Assembly (NCBI RefSeq): GCF_037076555.1
Contig: NZ_AP029023.1
Location: forward strand, 558,001 to 622,000
DNA: 64,000 nt
From: Methylophilus sp. DW102
Lineage (GTDB): Bacteria; Pseudomonadota; Gammaproteobacteria; Burkholderiales; Methylophilaceae
Reading direction: 5' to 3'
Each line of letters starts with the position of its first letter. Within the stretch, counting starts at the first letter, position 1. Below are positions 7,913 through 16,939 of the stretch, piece by piece. The notes below the pieces were generated by a model, which saw only the letters and a list, made by a program, of their open reading frames with translations, did not search any database and was not told the DNA's origin. A program made the translations under genes and the position numbers.

Positions 7913-8722
7913 ATGCTGAATACTCTGATCACCAGGGCCAGATCGGGCGAGAAGATTGCCATGCTGACCTGCTATGACGCCACCTTTGCCAAGTTGCTGG
8001 CATTGGCGGGGGTGGATGTATTGCTGGTCGGGGACTCACTAGGCATGGTGATACAAGGCGGCAGCAACACGCTCGCCGTCACCATGCAAGACATGATTTA
8101 CCACACCCGTATGGTCGCCAGAGGCGCGCCGCATACGGTCATCATGAGCGACATGCCTGCTTGCAGCTATGAGCATGATAAGGAAACTGCGCTCACTAAC
8201 GCACAAACCCTACTCGCGGCAGGCGCGCATATTGTCAAAATCGAGGGCGGTGGAGACATGGTCGAAACCGCGCGCTATCTGATTGAAAACGGTGTGCCGG
8301 TCTGTGCGCACCTTGGCTTTACCCCGCAATCCGTTGAAAAGCTGGGCGGCTATAAAATCCAGGGCAAGACAGAAGAAAGCGCCCGCGCCATGCTGGCCGA
8401 TGCGCAAGCGATGGCCGCCGTCGGCGTCAGTATGGTGCTGTTTGAAATGGTGCCCGCCGCTCTGGCGACGCAGATTACGCAAACGATTCAGGTGCCTACC
8501 ATAGGCATAGGCGCCGGGGCAGGCTGTAGCGGCCAGGTGCTGGTATTACAAGATTTGTTGGGCATTTATACTGGCCCCGCCGACAAAGCGCCGCAAGACT
8601 ACAAAGCGCCCAGGTTTGTGCAAAACTTTTTGCAACAGGGCGGCAGTGTGCAGGGCGCGGTGGAGAGTTATGTGCACGCCGTAAAGACCGGGTGTTTTCC
8701 TGAGGAAAAGCATCGTTATTAA
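7913..8722 (+). CDS. panB: 3-Methyl-2-oxobutanoate hydroxymethyltransferase
   Basis: A 269-residue enzyme converting 2-oxoisovalerate and methylenetetrahydrofolate to ketopantoate in pantothenate and CoA synthesis. Motifs are MLTCYDATFAKLL, LLVGDSLGMVIQG, VKIEGG, CAHLGFTPQSV and PTIGIGAGAGCSGQVLV. The start MLNTLITRARSG was chosen over an upstream in-frame start whose extra 13 residues do not fit the family. No panC follows in this window. Its substrates connect it loosely to folK and ilvE. Confidence 0.95.
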   Translation: MLNTLITRARSGEKIAMLTCYDATFAKLLALAGVDVLLVGDSLGMVIQGGSNTLAVTMQDMIYHTRMVARGAPHTVIMSDMPACSYEHDKETALTNAQTLLAAGAHIVKIEGGGDMVETARYLIENGVPVCAHLGFTPQSVEKLGGYKIQGKTEESARAMLADAQAMAAVGVSMVLFEMVPAALATQITQTIQVPTIGIGAGAGCSGQVLVLQDLLGIYTGPADKAPQDYKAPRFVQNFLQQGGSVQGAVESYVHAVKTGCFPEEKHRY

Positions 8723-8732
8723 TCTGCGTACC

Positions 8733-9434
8733 ATGAAATTACTTGCCATCGAATCCTCCACCGAAACGCTTTCTCTGGCCCTGCAAACCGAGGCCGGGTT
8801 ATTGACGTTTGATGAAGTCACCGGCCCTGCCGCTTCGCAACGCATCTTGCCGGAAATCCAACATTTATTGATGAAGGCTGGCGTAAAGTTGCCTCAGTTG
8901 GATGGCATCGTCTATGGCATGGGGCCAGGTGCATTTACGGGTGTGCGTGTTGCCGTCGGCGTGACACAAGGCTTGGCTTTTGGTGCAGATTTGCCAGTGG
9001 TAGGGATCAGCTCGGTCTTGGCCGTGGCTGAGACAGCGTGGCTGCAAACGCAGTCCGAGAAGGTGCTGGTGTGCCTGGATGCACGTATGGGCGAGGTCTA
9101 TCATGCTGCTTTTATCCGCGAAACGGATCAGTGGCTGGCGGTGAGTCCGCCGGTGGTGTGTAAGCCACATGAGGTGCCTGCAATAGCGGGCGAAGGTTGG
9201 TTGGGGGCGGGCTCGGGGTGGCTGGTGTTTGCCGAGGGCTTGTCCGCGCAATATGCAGGGCAGGTGAGTGAATTTGCCACTGAATGTTTGCCTAAAGCCA
9301 GTGCCATGCTCAACTTGGCGCAGCCATTGTTTTTGGCAGGGCAAGGGCAGGCGGCCCATGAGGCGGCCCCTTTGTATGTGCGCAACCGGGTGGCGTTGAC
9401 CGCTGCCGAGCGTGCGCAAGGCCAGACCTTGTAA
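8733..9434 (+). CDS. tsaB: tRNA t6A modification protein TsaB
   Basis: A 233-residue actin-fold partner of TsaD in the complex that makes threonylcarbamoyladenosine-37 of ANN-decoding tRNAs. It has the MKLLAIESSTETLSLAL nucleotide-fold start and the GPGAFTGVRVAVGVTQGLA motif. Length matches the family. It begins 10 bases after panB and is followed by rimI. Confidence 0.94.
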   Translation: MKLLAIESSTETLSLALQTEAGLLTFDEVTGPAASQRILPEIQHLLMKAGVKLPQLDGIVYGMGPGAFTGVRVAVGVTQGLAFGADLPVVGISSVLAVAETAWLQTQSEKVLVCLDARMGEVYHAAFIRETDQWLAVSPPVVCKPHEVPAIAGEGWLGAGSGWLVFAEGLSAQYAGQVSEFATECLPKASAMLNLAQPLFLAGQGQAAHEAAPLYVRNRVALTAAERAQGQTL

Positions 9435-9441
9435 GGGCCAT

Positions 9442-9903
9442 ATGAGCGCATTACCACATTCTCAACCCAGTTTCAGGCCGATGACAGAGCAGGATCTGTC
9501 TGCCGTGATGCGTATCGAACCCACCATTTACAGTCATCCGTGGACCCTGGGCAATTTCAGAGACTCCCTCAATGCCGGCCATAGCGCCTGGGTCATGGAG
9601 TTGGCGGGCGAGTTGGTCGGCTATGCGCTGGTGATGATGGTGCTGGATGAAGCCCACTTGCTCAACATCAGTGTGGCAAAACCGTTTCAGGGGCAGGGTT
9701 TTGGGCGTGCGTTGCTGGCGCAGATGATTGCCATCTCTCGCCGCTATCAGGCGGCCAATATGTTTCTTGAGGTGCGGGTCAGCAATGCGTCCGCGATTGC
9801 CTTGTATGAGGCGCTGGGGTTTTGTGAAATGGGCATACGCCGCAATTATTATCCGACTAAGAGCGGCCGCGAGGATGCGGTGCTGATGGGCTTGGCCTTA
9901 TGA
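9442..9903 (+). CDS. rimI: Ribosomal protein S18-alanine N-acetyltransferase
   Basis: A 153-residue GNAT acetyltransferase that acetylates the N-terminus of ribosomal protein S18. The acetyl-CoA loop is in SVAKPFQGQGFGRALL, and the NASAIALYEALGF segment is typical of RimI. The start MSALPHSQ has AAGGG upstream. An earlier in-frame start would overlap tsaB. The gene follows tsaB by 7 bases, as often seen. Confidence 0.93.
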   Translation: MSALPHSQPSFRPMTEQDLSAVMRIEPTIYSHPWTLGNFRDSLNAGHSAWVMELAGELVGYALVMMVLDEAHLLNISVAKPFQGQGFGRALLAQMIAISRRYQAANMFLEVRVSNASAIALYEALGFCEMGIRRNYYPTKSGREDAVLMGLAL

Positions 9904-9913
9904 GCAGGAGGGC

Positions 9914-10675
9914 ATGATGAGCTTGACCCGTGACGATATGCTGCGTGAACTGGAGTTGTTGCCGGCATGGCATGTGCGCATGCCGCCAGTGCTGGAGATG
10001 GCTGCTGCCATGCCGCAAACAGCGCCTGTGTCTGTGGGCGAGCAAGTGACCCTTGTCGCAGAAAAAACGGTCCCTCCAGATGTGACAGAGACCCCTCCCG
10101 AGTTACCTGTCACTGAGTCGCCAACCATGGCCCAAGTGCTTGCTACAGCGGAGTCAGCACATGTTTCCCCCTCCAACTGGGATACAAAAGTTGCTGAAGA
10201 GGCCCCCGTGCACAGCGTGTCGCTTGACGCGCCAGCACTGGCGCTTGAGGTGGATCACCCTGTAGAGGATATCGCCGCTGAGACGCCAGCCGAGAGCGTT
10301 GCAACGCTGATTCAGTCTCCCTGGCTGATCTATTCGACCCGCCCCGTTGACGCCCCCAGCCAGCAATTGCTGCAAAACATCATGCAAGCCATGCAGTTAC
10401 CTGCTGATGAGGTGACCGTGACTCATGAACCGTTGCAACGCGCACAGGTCAGCAGCCGCTTTTGTGTGCTATTTGGCCTGGCGGCCGCCAATCAGTTTTT
10501 AAATGCCCAACATACCGAGATCGCAGCCGTGCGTGGTCAGTTGCATGCAGTGGGTGACTTGTCGTGTGTGGTGACGCATGACTTGGCTGCGATGTTGCAA
10601 ACACCTGCGCTCAAGCGTGAGGTATGGCAGGACTTGTGCCTGTTACTGGCAAAGAAAAGCGAACTGATGGCTTGA
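9914..10675 (+). CDS. HolD/uracil-glycosylase-fold-like protein of the rimI locus
   Basis: A 253-residue protein with an AGGAGG ribosome site. Residues 5-22 (TRDDMLRELELLPAWHVR) resemble the N-terminal peptide of DNA polymerase III psi (HolD) and of family-4 uracil-DNA glycosylases from this locus. Residues 25-133 are a low-complexity Ala/Pro/Glu/Val linker. Residues 136-253 resemble the UDG-like fold: WLIYSTRP, CVLFGLAAANQFL, and TPALKREVWQDL near the end. The 4Fe-4S cysteines and the catalytic loops of an active glycosylase are not seen. In E. coli holD is also next to rimI. I infer a psi-like clamp-loader subunit, or a degenerate glycosylase; not proven. Confidence 0.55.
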   Translation: MMSLTRDDMLRELELLPAWHVRMPPVLEMAAAMPQTAPVSVGEQVTLVAEKTVPPDVTETPPELPVTESPTMAQVLATAESAHVSPSNWDTKVAEEAPVHSVSLDAPALALEVDHPVEDIAAETPAESVATLIQSPWLIYSTRPVDAPSQQLLQNIMQAMQLPADEVTVTHEPLQRAQVSSRFCVLFGLAAANQFLNAQHTEIAAVRGQLHAVGDLSCVVTHDLAAMLQTPALKREVWQDLCLLLAKKSELMA

Positions 10676-10677
10676 AT

Positions 10678-10721
10678 AAACACTTCTTTGGCCGCATCTA
10701 TTGCAGTGTTGTGAAGTGTTT
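10678..10721. other. Inverted repeat between the HolD-like gene and lemA
   Basis: The perfect 9-base arms AAACACTTC and GAAGTGTTT are separated by 26 bases. No T-run follows, so it is a weak terminator at best. It may be an operator for the lemA cluster. Confidence 0.3.
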
Positions 10722-10796
10722 GAATGTGGCTAACCAATCGTGGCAAGCCCGTAACCACCAAATATTTTTAAGTGATTGAAGACTGGAGTCTCAAAT

Positions 10797-11393
10797 ATGC
10801 GCCGTTTATTCACTCTGTTGTTGCTGACTGCCACACTTAGCCTGTCTGGTTGTGGCTATAACCAGTTCCAAAGCCTGGATGAAGAAACCAAAGCCAATTG
10901 GTCTGAAGTGCTCAACCAGTACCAGCGCCGGGCCGATCTGGTGCCTAACCTGGTTTCGACAGTCAAAGGCTATGCCAGCCATGAAGAAAAAGTACTGACT
11001 GAGGTGACCGAGGCGCGCGCCAAAGTCGGCAGCATGCAAGTGACGCCAGAGTTGCTGAATGATCCTGAGGCGTTTGCCAAGTTTCAGGCGGCGCAAGGTC
11101 AATTGACCAGTGCCTTGTCACGCTTGATGGTGGTGTCAGAAAACTACCCTAATCTGAAGGCAGATGCCAGTTTCAGGGACTTGCAGGCGCAGTTGGAAGG
11201 CACAGAGAACCGTGTCACCGTGGCGCGTAACCGTTACATCGAATCCGTGAAGCAATACAACGTCGCCGTACGCAGCTTTCCAAACAACCTGACCGCCATG
11301 ATGTTTGGTTATCAGCCCAAGCCCACGTTTACGGTAGAAAACGAAAAAGCCATTTCTAGCGCGCCTAAAGTCGATTTTGGTGACAGCAAGTAA
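10797..11393 (+). CDS. lemA: LemA family lipoprotein
   Basis: A 198-residue LemA-fold protein. A short leader ends in the lipobox LSLSGCG, so it is predicted to be a lipoprotein. Family motifs include WSEVLNQYQRRADLVPNLVSTVKGYA and ARNRYIESVKQYNVAVRSFP. The start at MRRLFTLL has CTGGAG upstream; the longer frame would need a TTG start. It heads a cluster with two TPM-domain genes, the usual LemA neighbourhood. The biochemical function is unknown. Confidence 0.93.
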   Translation: MRRLFTLLLLTATLSLSGCGYNQFQSLDEETKANWSEVLNQYQRRADLVPNLVSTVKGYASHEEKVLTEVTEARAKVGSMQVTPELLNDPEAFAKFQAAQGQLTSALSRLMVVSENYPNLKADASFRDLQAQLEGTENRVTVARNRYIESVKQYNVAVRSFPNNLTAMMFGYQPKPTFTVENEKAISSAPKVDFGDSK

Positions 11394-11399
11394 CGGCGG

Positions 11400-12269
11400 G
11401 TGGCTTTGCGCTTAAGAGCATTATTTCTTACCTGGTGCCTGTTCTGCATGGCGCTGGTCAGCCATGCAGACGATCTGGTTGCTATCCCTGCTTTACAGGC
11501 TGCGGTTACCGATTTGACGCAGACCTTGCGTCCTGAAGAGCAAGCGGCCCTGAACCAGAAGCTGAGCCAGTTTGCACAGCAAGCTGGCTCGCAGGTCGCG
11601 GTACTGATCTTGCCCAGCACGCAGCCAGAAGACATCGCGCAATTTGGCATTCGCCTGGCCGAAGCCTGGAAAATTGGCCGCGATAAGCAGGATGATGGCG
11701 TGATTGTGATCGTCGCCAAAAACGACAAAAAAATGCGCATTGAAGTCGGCTATGGGCTGGAAGGGGCGATTCCTGACGCGATTGCCAAGCGCATTATTGC
11801 CGAGCAAATGGCGCCGGCCTTCAAGCAGGGCCAGTTTTACAACGGCCTGAATCTGGCCACGGATACCTTGATCAAGCTGATACAAGGCGAGCAACTGCCC
11901 GCAGCGGATAAATCATCCTCGCATCACTCAAATGCGGATGGCTGGATGACCATGCTGCCGATATTGATGTTTGCCGCCATTATCGCCGGGGCGATTTTCA
12001 AGAGCATGTTAGGGGATTTTCCGGGCAGCCTGGTGACTGGCGGTGCGTTGGGTGTACTGGCCGGATTCATGGGGGCCACTTTGCTGGTCATGGGCTTGGT
12101 CGGCCTGGCGGCATTTGTCTTTACACTGGCCATGGGCGGGCGCGGTGGCAGTGGTATCCCGTATTCTGCGGGCGGCTTTGGCGGCTACTCAGGCGGCAGC
12201 CGTGGGCCAGATATTTTCAGTGGCGGTGGCGGTGATTTTGGCGGCGGCGGGGCTTCCGGCGATTGGTAA
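11400..12269 (+). CDS. TPM-domain (YgcG-type) membrane protein
   Basis: A 289-residue protein read from a GTG codon. It has a signal peptide (residues 1 to about 21, ending SHA-DD), then a TPM domain (about 35-165) with the typical GSQVAVLILPST, DDGVIVIVAKNDKKMRIEVGYGLEGAIPD and ...RIIAEQM segments. Two transmembrane helices follow (about 180-200 and 210-245) and a Gly/Ser-rich tail ending SGGGGDFGGGGASGDW. This is the standard YgcG architecture. It follows lemA by 6 bases. Confidence 0.9.
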   Translation: MALRLRALFLTWCLFCMALVSHADDLVAIPALQAAVTDLTQTLRPEEQAALNQKLSQFAQQAGSQVAVLILPSTQPEDIAQFGIRLAEAWKIGRDKQDDGVIVIVAKNDKKMRIEVGYGLEGAIPDAIAKRIIAEQMAPAFKQGQFYNGLNLATDTLIKLIQGEQLPAADKSSSHHSNADGWMTMLPILMFAAIIAGAIFKSMLGDFPGSLVTGGALGVLAGFMGATLLVMGLVGLAAFVFTLAMGGRGGSGIPYSAGGFGGYSGGSRGPDIFSGGGGDFGGGGASGDW

Positions 12270-12278
12270 ACTAAACAC

Positions 12279-12788
12279 ATGAAACCCATTCATCCTCTCA
12301 AACGCTGGTTTAAGCATGCCTGGAGCCATCCTCGCCAGGTCAAGGCGCTGTTTTCTGCACAGGCGCTGGCCAATATTGAAAATGCTATCTCACAAAATGA
12401 ACACCATCATGCCGGTGAAATACGCGTGGTGATTGAATCTGGCTTGCCTGCCTATGCTATCCTGCTAGGGCTCACCCCAAGGCAACGCGCCATTCACTTG
12501 TTTGGTCAGTTGAATATCTGGGATACCGAGCATAACAATGGCGTACTGATTTACCTGTGTCTGGCCGATCAGGATGTAGAAATTGTCGCCGACCGCGGTA
12601 TTCATCGGCAGGTGGGGCAAGCAGGCTGGCAGCAGATTTGCCAGCAGATGGAAGGGATGTTCAGAAGTGGGCAGTTTGAAGCAGGTGTGGTTTACGGTAT
12701 TCAGGCCATTGGCCAACATTTGGCAGCGCATTTTCCGCCCGAAGCTGTGCCGCGTAACGAGTTGTCTAACCGCGTCCTTATTCTCTAG
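12279..12788 (+). CDS. TPM-domain protein without signal peptide
   Basis: A 169-residue protein with a single TPM domain. Recognisable parts are HHAGEIRVVIESGLP, ERA-like helix RQRAIHLFGQLNIWDTEHNNGVLIYLCLADQDVEIVADRGIH, and FRSGQFEAGVVYGIQAIGQHL. No transmembrane segment or signal peptide is evident, unlike the preceding YgcG-type protein. It completes the lemA-TPM-TPM cluster. Confidence 0.87.
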   Translation: MKPIHPLKRWFKHAWSHPRQVKALFSAQALANIENAISQNEHHHAGEIRVVIESGLPAYAILLGLTPRQRAIHLFGQLNIWDTEHNNGVLIYLCLADQDVEIVADRGIHRQVGQAGWQQICQQMEGMFRSGQFEAGVVYGIQAIGQHLAAHFPPEAVPRNELSNRVLIL

Positions 12789-13434
12789 CGCACACCTGTT
12801 CTCTGGTTTTGTATTGGCCTGCTTATCGGGCGCGATGCCAGCACAGGCCGATCTCAAAGACATCTATCGTATTTATCACAGTCCTCCCACCCTGCAAGCT
12901 TTTGAGATTTGTCAGGGCGGGGGCTGTGTCCAGTCAGACGTGCTGAGCCTGAGTTCTGCCGAATGGGACAATGTCGAGCAACTATTTACGCCGCTGCCAG
13001 CGACTGCAGAGGCCGAGCGCGAGGCCATTGCAAAAGCCATCGGCCTGCTGGAGGACATGGTCGGTACCAAAATTGGTACTGCAGCAGACCGTGCCGGGAC
13101 GTTTAACAACAGTGAATACCTGCATCAACAAGACTGCAACGACGAAGCGATCAACAGTACGACCTATCTGCGACTGATGCAGCAAGCTGGCCTGATCCGT
13201 TACCATGACATTCTGGATACCCGCACCCGCAAGTTTTTTCTAACCGGCTGGCCACATACGGCCGCCGTCATCCGTGAGCAGGCCAATCAAGCTGAATATG
13301 CGGTTGATAGCTGGTTCTACGATAACGGCTATCCGGCCACCATCATCCCGATGGCGACCTGGAAAGACGGATACATTCCTACCGATAGTCCGATCTTGCA
13401 ACGGCCACAGCAAAAAGAGGCGACTGCCGAGTAG
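12685..13434 (+). CDS. Secreted protein of unknown function (start uncertain)
   Basis: A clear reading frame to 13434 whose mature part begins near PAQADLKDIYRIYH (about 12838). A hydrophobic stretch (LFSGFVLACLSGA) just before it looks like a signal peptide. No good start codon or ribosome site is obvious. GTG 12685, which overlaps the TPM gene by about 100 bases, would include the whole leader; TTG 12814 and ATG 12835 would truncate it. The mature region has cysteine pairs (CQGGGC and a later Cys) and no family I recognise. It is probably cotranscribed with the lemA cluster. Confidence 0.6.
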   Translation: MWFTVFRPLANIWQRIFRPKLCRVTSCLTASLFSSAHLFSGFVLACLSGAMPAQADLKDIYRIYHSPPTLQAFEICQGGGCVQSDVLSLSSAEWDNVEQLFTPLPATAEAEREAIAKAIGLLEDMVGTKIGTAADRAGTFNNSEYLHQQDCNDEAINSTTYLRLMQQAGLIRYHDILDTRTRKFFLTGWPHTAAVIREQANQAEYAVDSWFYDNGYPATIIPMATWKDGYIPTDSPILQRPQQKEATAE

Positions 13435-13501
13435 GCGCGGATGACGCCGCCAGCGAATAAGGCTAAAATCGCGCTTTCGGATTTTAATTAAAGTTATTCT
13501 T

Positions 13502-15211
13502 ATGCGCGCCTCACAATTTTTCATTGCTACCCAAAAAGAAGCCCCTTCAGACGCTGAACTCATCAGCCACAAACTGATGGTGCGTGCCGGCTTGATCAAA
13601 AGGCTGGGCAGCGGGTTGTATAGCTGGATGCCGCTGGGCTTGCGCGTGCTGCGCAAGGTAGAAAACATTGTGCGCGACGAGATGAACAAGGCGGGGGCAC
13701 TGGAGCTGTTGATGCCCGCCGTGCAGCCTAAAGAGTTGTGGGAGGAAACCGGCCGCTGGGCGGTGTTTGGCCCACAAATGCTCAAGATTCAGGACAGGCA
13801 CGAGCGTGACTTCTGCTTTGGCCCCACGCATGAAGAAGTGATTACTGACATCGCGCGTAAGGAAATCAGCAGCTACAAACAGTTGCCGCTAAATTTTTAC
13901 CAGATTCAGACCAAGTTTCGTGATGAGATTCGCCCGCGTTTTGGCGTGATGCGTGCCCGCGAATTTTTGATGAAAGATGCCTACTCTTTCCATACCAGCG
14001 TCGATTGCCTGGTGAATACCTACAACACCATGCACACCGCATACAGCAATGTGTTTACGCGCCTGGGTCTCAAATTCCGCGCCGTGAAAGCTGACTCTGG
14101 CGCCATTGGTGGCGATGGCTCGCAAGAGTTTCACGTACTGGCAGACAGTGGTGAAGATGCACTGGCCTATTGCGAGCAATCTGATTACGCGGCTAACGTA
14201 GAACTGGCCGAAGCCGTGGCGACTGGCAGCCGTGCTGCAGCCACAGAAGCCATGCGTGAAGTAGATACACCCAAGCAGACCACGTGTGAAGATGTGGCCA
14301 AATTGCTGGAAGTGCCTGTGAGCAAAACCGTGAAGTCGGTGGCCTTGGTAGTGGATGGTGTGTTTACGCTGGCCTTGTTGCGCGGTGATCATCAACTCAA
14401 TGAAGTGAAATTCGGCAAGGTAGAGGGCGTGAAAGAGTTCCGACTGGCAACAGAAGAAGAAATCCGCGCCAACCTGAACTGCCCACCTGGCTTTATTGGC
14501 CCGGTTGGCGTGAATGCCAATGTACGCGTGGTGGCCGATAGAACCGTGGCCCTGATGAGTGACTTTGTCTGTGGCGCCAATAAACCTAAGTTTCACCTGG
14601 CAGGGGTGAATTTTGGCCGCGATTTGCCTGAGCCAGCCATCGTGGCCGATATCCGCAACGTGGTAGAAGGCGATGCGAGCCCGGATGGCAAAGGCACCCT
14701 GAGTTTGTGCCGCGGCATTGAAGTCGGCCATATTTTCCAATTGCGCACCAAGTATTCAGAAGCCATGCAGGCGACTTACCTGGACGAAAACGGCCAATCA
14801 CAAGTGATGGAAATGGGCTGTTATGGCATTGGCGTGTCACGGATTGTGGGGGCAGCGATTGAGCAGGGCAATGATGACAAGGGCATTATTTTCCCCTTGA
14901 GCATGGCACCGTTTGCGGTGGTGATCTGCCCGATCGGCCTCGATAAGAGTGAGGCCGTCAAACAGGCCGCGTTTGAGCTCTATGCGCAACTGCAACAGGC
15001 GGGTGTAGATGTCTTGCTCGATGACCGTGGCGAGCGTCCGGGGGTCATGTTTGCAGAAAGTGACCTTATGGGTATTCCGCACCGCGTGGTAATTGGTGAC
15101 CGTGGCCTGGCTGAAGGCAAGGTAGAATACAAAGGCCGCACCGATGCTGAGGCACAAAACCTGCAAGTGGCTGATTGTTTGGCCTTTTTGCAGCGCAAGC
15201 TTGCTGAGTAA
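13502..15211 (+). CDS. proS: Prolyl-tRNA synthetase, bacterial type
   Basis: A 569-residue class II aminoacyl-tRNA synthetase that charges tRNA-Pro. Motif 1 region [29 protein letters not shown], motif 2 region [26 protein letters not shown], and motif 3 region [18 protein letters not shown] are present. A central editing (INS/YbaK-like) domain lies at about 220-400, followed by the anticodon-binding domain. This order marks the ProRS-B type. Length is typical. Confidence 0.97.
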   Translation: MRASQFFIATQKEAPSDAELISHKLMVRAGLIKRLGSGLYSWMPLGLRVLRKVENIVRDEMNKAGALELLMPAVQPKELWEETGRWAVFGPQMLKIQDRHERDFCFGPTHEEVITDIARKEISSYKQLPLNFYQIQTKFRDEIRPRFGVMRAREFLMKDAYSFHTSVDCLVNTYNTMHTAYSNVFTRLGLKFRAVKADSGAIGGDGSQEFHVLADSGEDALAYCEQSDYAANVELAEAVATGSRAAATEAMREVDTPKQTTCEDVAKLLEVPVSKTVKSVALVVDGVFTLALLRGDHQLNEVKFGKVEGVKEFRLATEEEIRANLNCPPGFIGPVGVNANVRVVADRTVALMSDFVCGANKPKFHLAGVNFGRDLPEPAIVADIRNVVEGDASPDGKGTLSLCRGIEVGHIFQLRTKYSEAMQATYLDENGQSQVMEMGCYGIGVSRIVGAAIEQGNDDKGIIFPLSMAPFAVVICPIGLDKSEAVKQAAFELYAQLQQAGVDVLLDDRGERPGVMFAESDLMGIPHRVVIGDRGLAEGKVEYKGRTDAEAQNLQVADCLAFLQRKLAE

Positions 15212-15276
15212 TTAGCGGGATTAAATCCCTCTTTTTGCCCGTCCACCGCACGCCGCTTGTGATTACAATAGGCAAC

Positions 15277-15921
15277 ATGAAAAAAGTGTTTTTTTATGTG
15301 GTTGCCTTGTTAGTCACCGGCCTTTGTCTGTGGGCGGCGCCTTCTATGGCGGGCAATCAAAAAGAAGAGCCGCTGGCCAATAGCGTTAAAGCTGTGATGC
15401 AAAAATCCGTCAGTGACTTGGCGGCGCCGCGTCTGATTTTTGATTCCGAGCAGGCAGCACAAGTCTGGTTGCAAGAGATGTCAGCTCGCTTGGCCAAGCG
15501 CATGCCAGACGCGCACTACCGTGAAGATTTTCTCAAGTCCGTGCACTATGAAGCCACACGCGCCGGGCTGGATCCTCAGTTGGTGCTTGGCCTGATTCAT
15601 GTTGAAAGCGGTTTTAAAAAGTATGCAGTCTCTAGCGTGGGCGCAAGAGGCTATATGCAGGTGATGCCTTTCTGGGTGCAGTCTATTGGTACGCCTGAGC
15701 ATAACCTGTTTGATATGCGCCTGAATCTGCGTTATGGCTGCACGATATTGCGCCATTATCTGGATATTGAGCGCGGCGATTATTACCGGGCCTTGGGTAG
15801 ATATAACGGCAGTCTGGGCAAGCCGGACTATCCCAATCTAGTGGTGGGTGCCTGGCGCAATCATTGGCATTACACGCCATCGCCGCAAGTGATCAAAGTG
15901 AATATGACCAGCAGCCAGTAA
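15277..15921 (+). CDS. Lytic murein transglycosylase (SLT domain)
   Basis: A 214-residue secreted enzyme that cleaves peptidoglycan glycan strands. A signal peptide is at residues 1-26 (ending SMA-GN). The SLT domain shows YEATRAGLDPQLVLGLIHVESGFKKYAVSSVGARGYMQVMP with the catalytic Glu in HVESGF, then NLRYGCTILRHYLD and ALGRYNGSLG. The start MKKVFFYV was chosen because the upstream in-frame codons precede the signal peptide. It follows proS and ends at a bidirectional terminator. Confidence 0.93.
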   Translation: MKKVFFYVVALLVTGLCLWAAPSMAGNQKEEPLANSVKAVMQKSVSDLAAPRLIFDSEQAAQVWLQEMSARLAKRMPDAHYREDFLKSVHYEATRAGLDPQLVLGLIHVESGFKKYAVSSVGARGYMQVMPFWVQSIGTPEHNLFDMRLNLRYGCTILRHYLDIERGDYYRALGRYNGSLGKPDYPNLVVGAWRNHWHYTPSPQVIKVNMTSSQ

Positions 15922-15960
15922 AAAATGATTTACAGGTGACGTGTGCCTGACAGCAATCAA

Positions 15961-15990
15961 AAAACCGCGCTTGAATCAGCGCGGTTTTTT
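15961..15990. terminator. Bidirectional terminator
   Basis: The arms AAAACCGCGC and GCGCGGTTTT surround an 8-base loop, with A-run and T-run flanks on both sides. It separates the convergent transglycosylase and propeller-like genes. Confidence 0.9.
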
Positions 15991-15995
15991 ATGGG

Positions 15996-16868
15996 TTACT
16001 TGACGACCTTGAATCCGTAATAGGTGCCAAACTCGCCTTCCGATTCGTGATAGATGAATAACATGCCGTTGGTGTATCCCAGTCCATTAAAGTGATTTTG
16101 TGAGCGCAACTTCATGTTGGCGGGTAAGGCGCTTTTACCCACATATTGCCCGTTCAAGTCAAAAATCAATACGGCTTTATGGTCTACGTCTAGCAAGGCC
16201 AGCTCATTACCCGCCACGCCGGTGAAGGCGACAAAATGGTCGCTGACATCATCGTGGGCTACTTTGGCTTTGGCAAAGTCCAGCTTGATCTCCTGCAGTT
16301 TTTCGCGCTGCTTGGTATCCACAACAAACACGAGATTGCCGTGCTCTTGCTTGGCGAAATAGTGTTTGCTCACTGGGTCATAACTTGGCATGGTAGCCGC
16401 ATCGCCAAAGGCTGGGTTGAATTGTGAAATTTCGCCAGAAGTGCCCAGCAGTTCGCCAGTCTCGGCCACTTCCAGGCTGAAAATCCCGGTGTTAGGCAAA
16501 AAGCCTACCGCGCTAGAAATGTTGTAAGTAATGATCTCCAGCTTGCCGCTATTGGGGTTGAAATAGAGCGAGCGGTTATCAAACCCCGGTTTGGCTGACT
16601 GCACATACTTGCCGTCGCCGGTAAACGTATGCACTTCAGACTTGGAGATGGGCGCTTCAAACTCGCTGCCCATGGGCGCCAGGCCGCCATCGGCAATGTA
16701 GTAATGCTGGTTGGCGGGCAAGTAGGCCACGCCCATCGGGCGTGTGGTTGGTTTCTTGGCCAGCGGGATTTTGATGCCGATTTCTGCCTCAGGCAAAATC
16801 TCGGCCTGGGTGGTGAGCGTCAGGCATAGCAGTGCCAAGCCGCTCAAAGTTTTTGGGATGAATTGCAT
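15996..16868 (-). CDS. Secreted beta-propeller-like protein, function unknown
   Basis: A 290-residue protein with a signal peptide (residues 1-22, LTTQA-EI). Repeating short segments of the type VAYLPANQHYYIADG, GNLVFVVDTKQREKLQEI and VLIFDLNGQYVGKS suggest a beta-propeller with about 40-residue blades. No catalytic motif is recognised. It ends at the shared terminator and is separated from queA by 71 bases. A periplasmic scaffold or binding role is possible but unproven. Confidence 0.7.
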   Translation of the reverse strand: MQFIPKTLSGLALLCLTLTTQAEILPEAEIGIKIPLAKKPTTRPMGVAYLPANQHYYIADGGLAPMGSEFEAPISKSEVHTFTGDGKYVQSAKPGFDNRSLYFNPNSGKLEIITYNISSAVGFLPNTGIFSLEVAETGELLGTSGEISQFNPAFGDAATMPSYDPVSKHYFAKQEHGNLVFVVDTKQREKLQEIKLDFAKAKVAHDDVSDHFVAFTGVAGNELALLDVDHKAVLIFDLNGQYVGKSALPANMKLRSQNHFNGLGYTNGMLFIYHESEGEFGTYYGFKVVK

Positions 16869-16939
16869 ATCTCCGTATCCTAGTTTTTATCAGTGTTTAA
16901 TAGACGTTATTTTAGTCTGCAAGTTTAATACTGGGCGGA

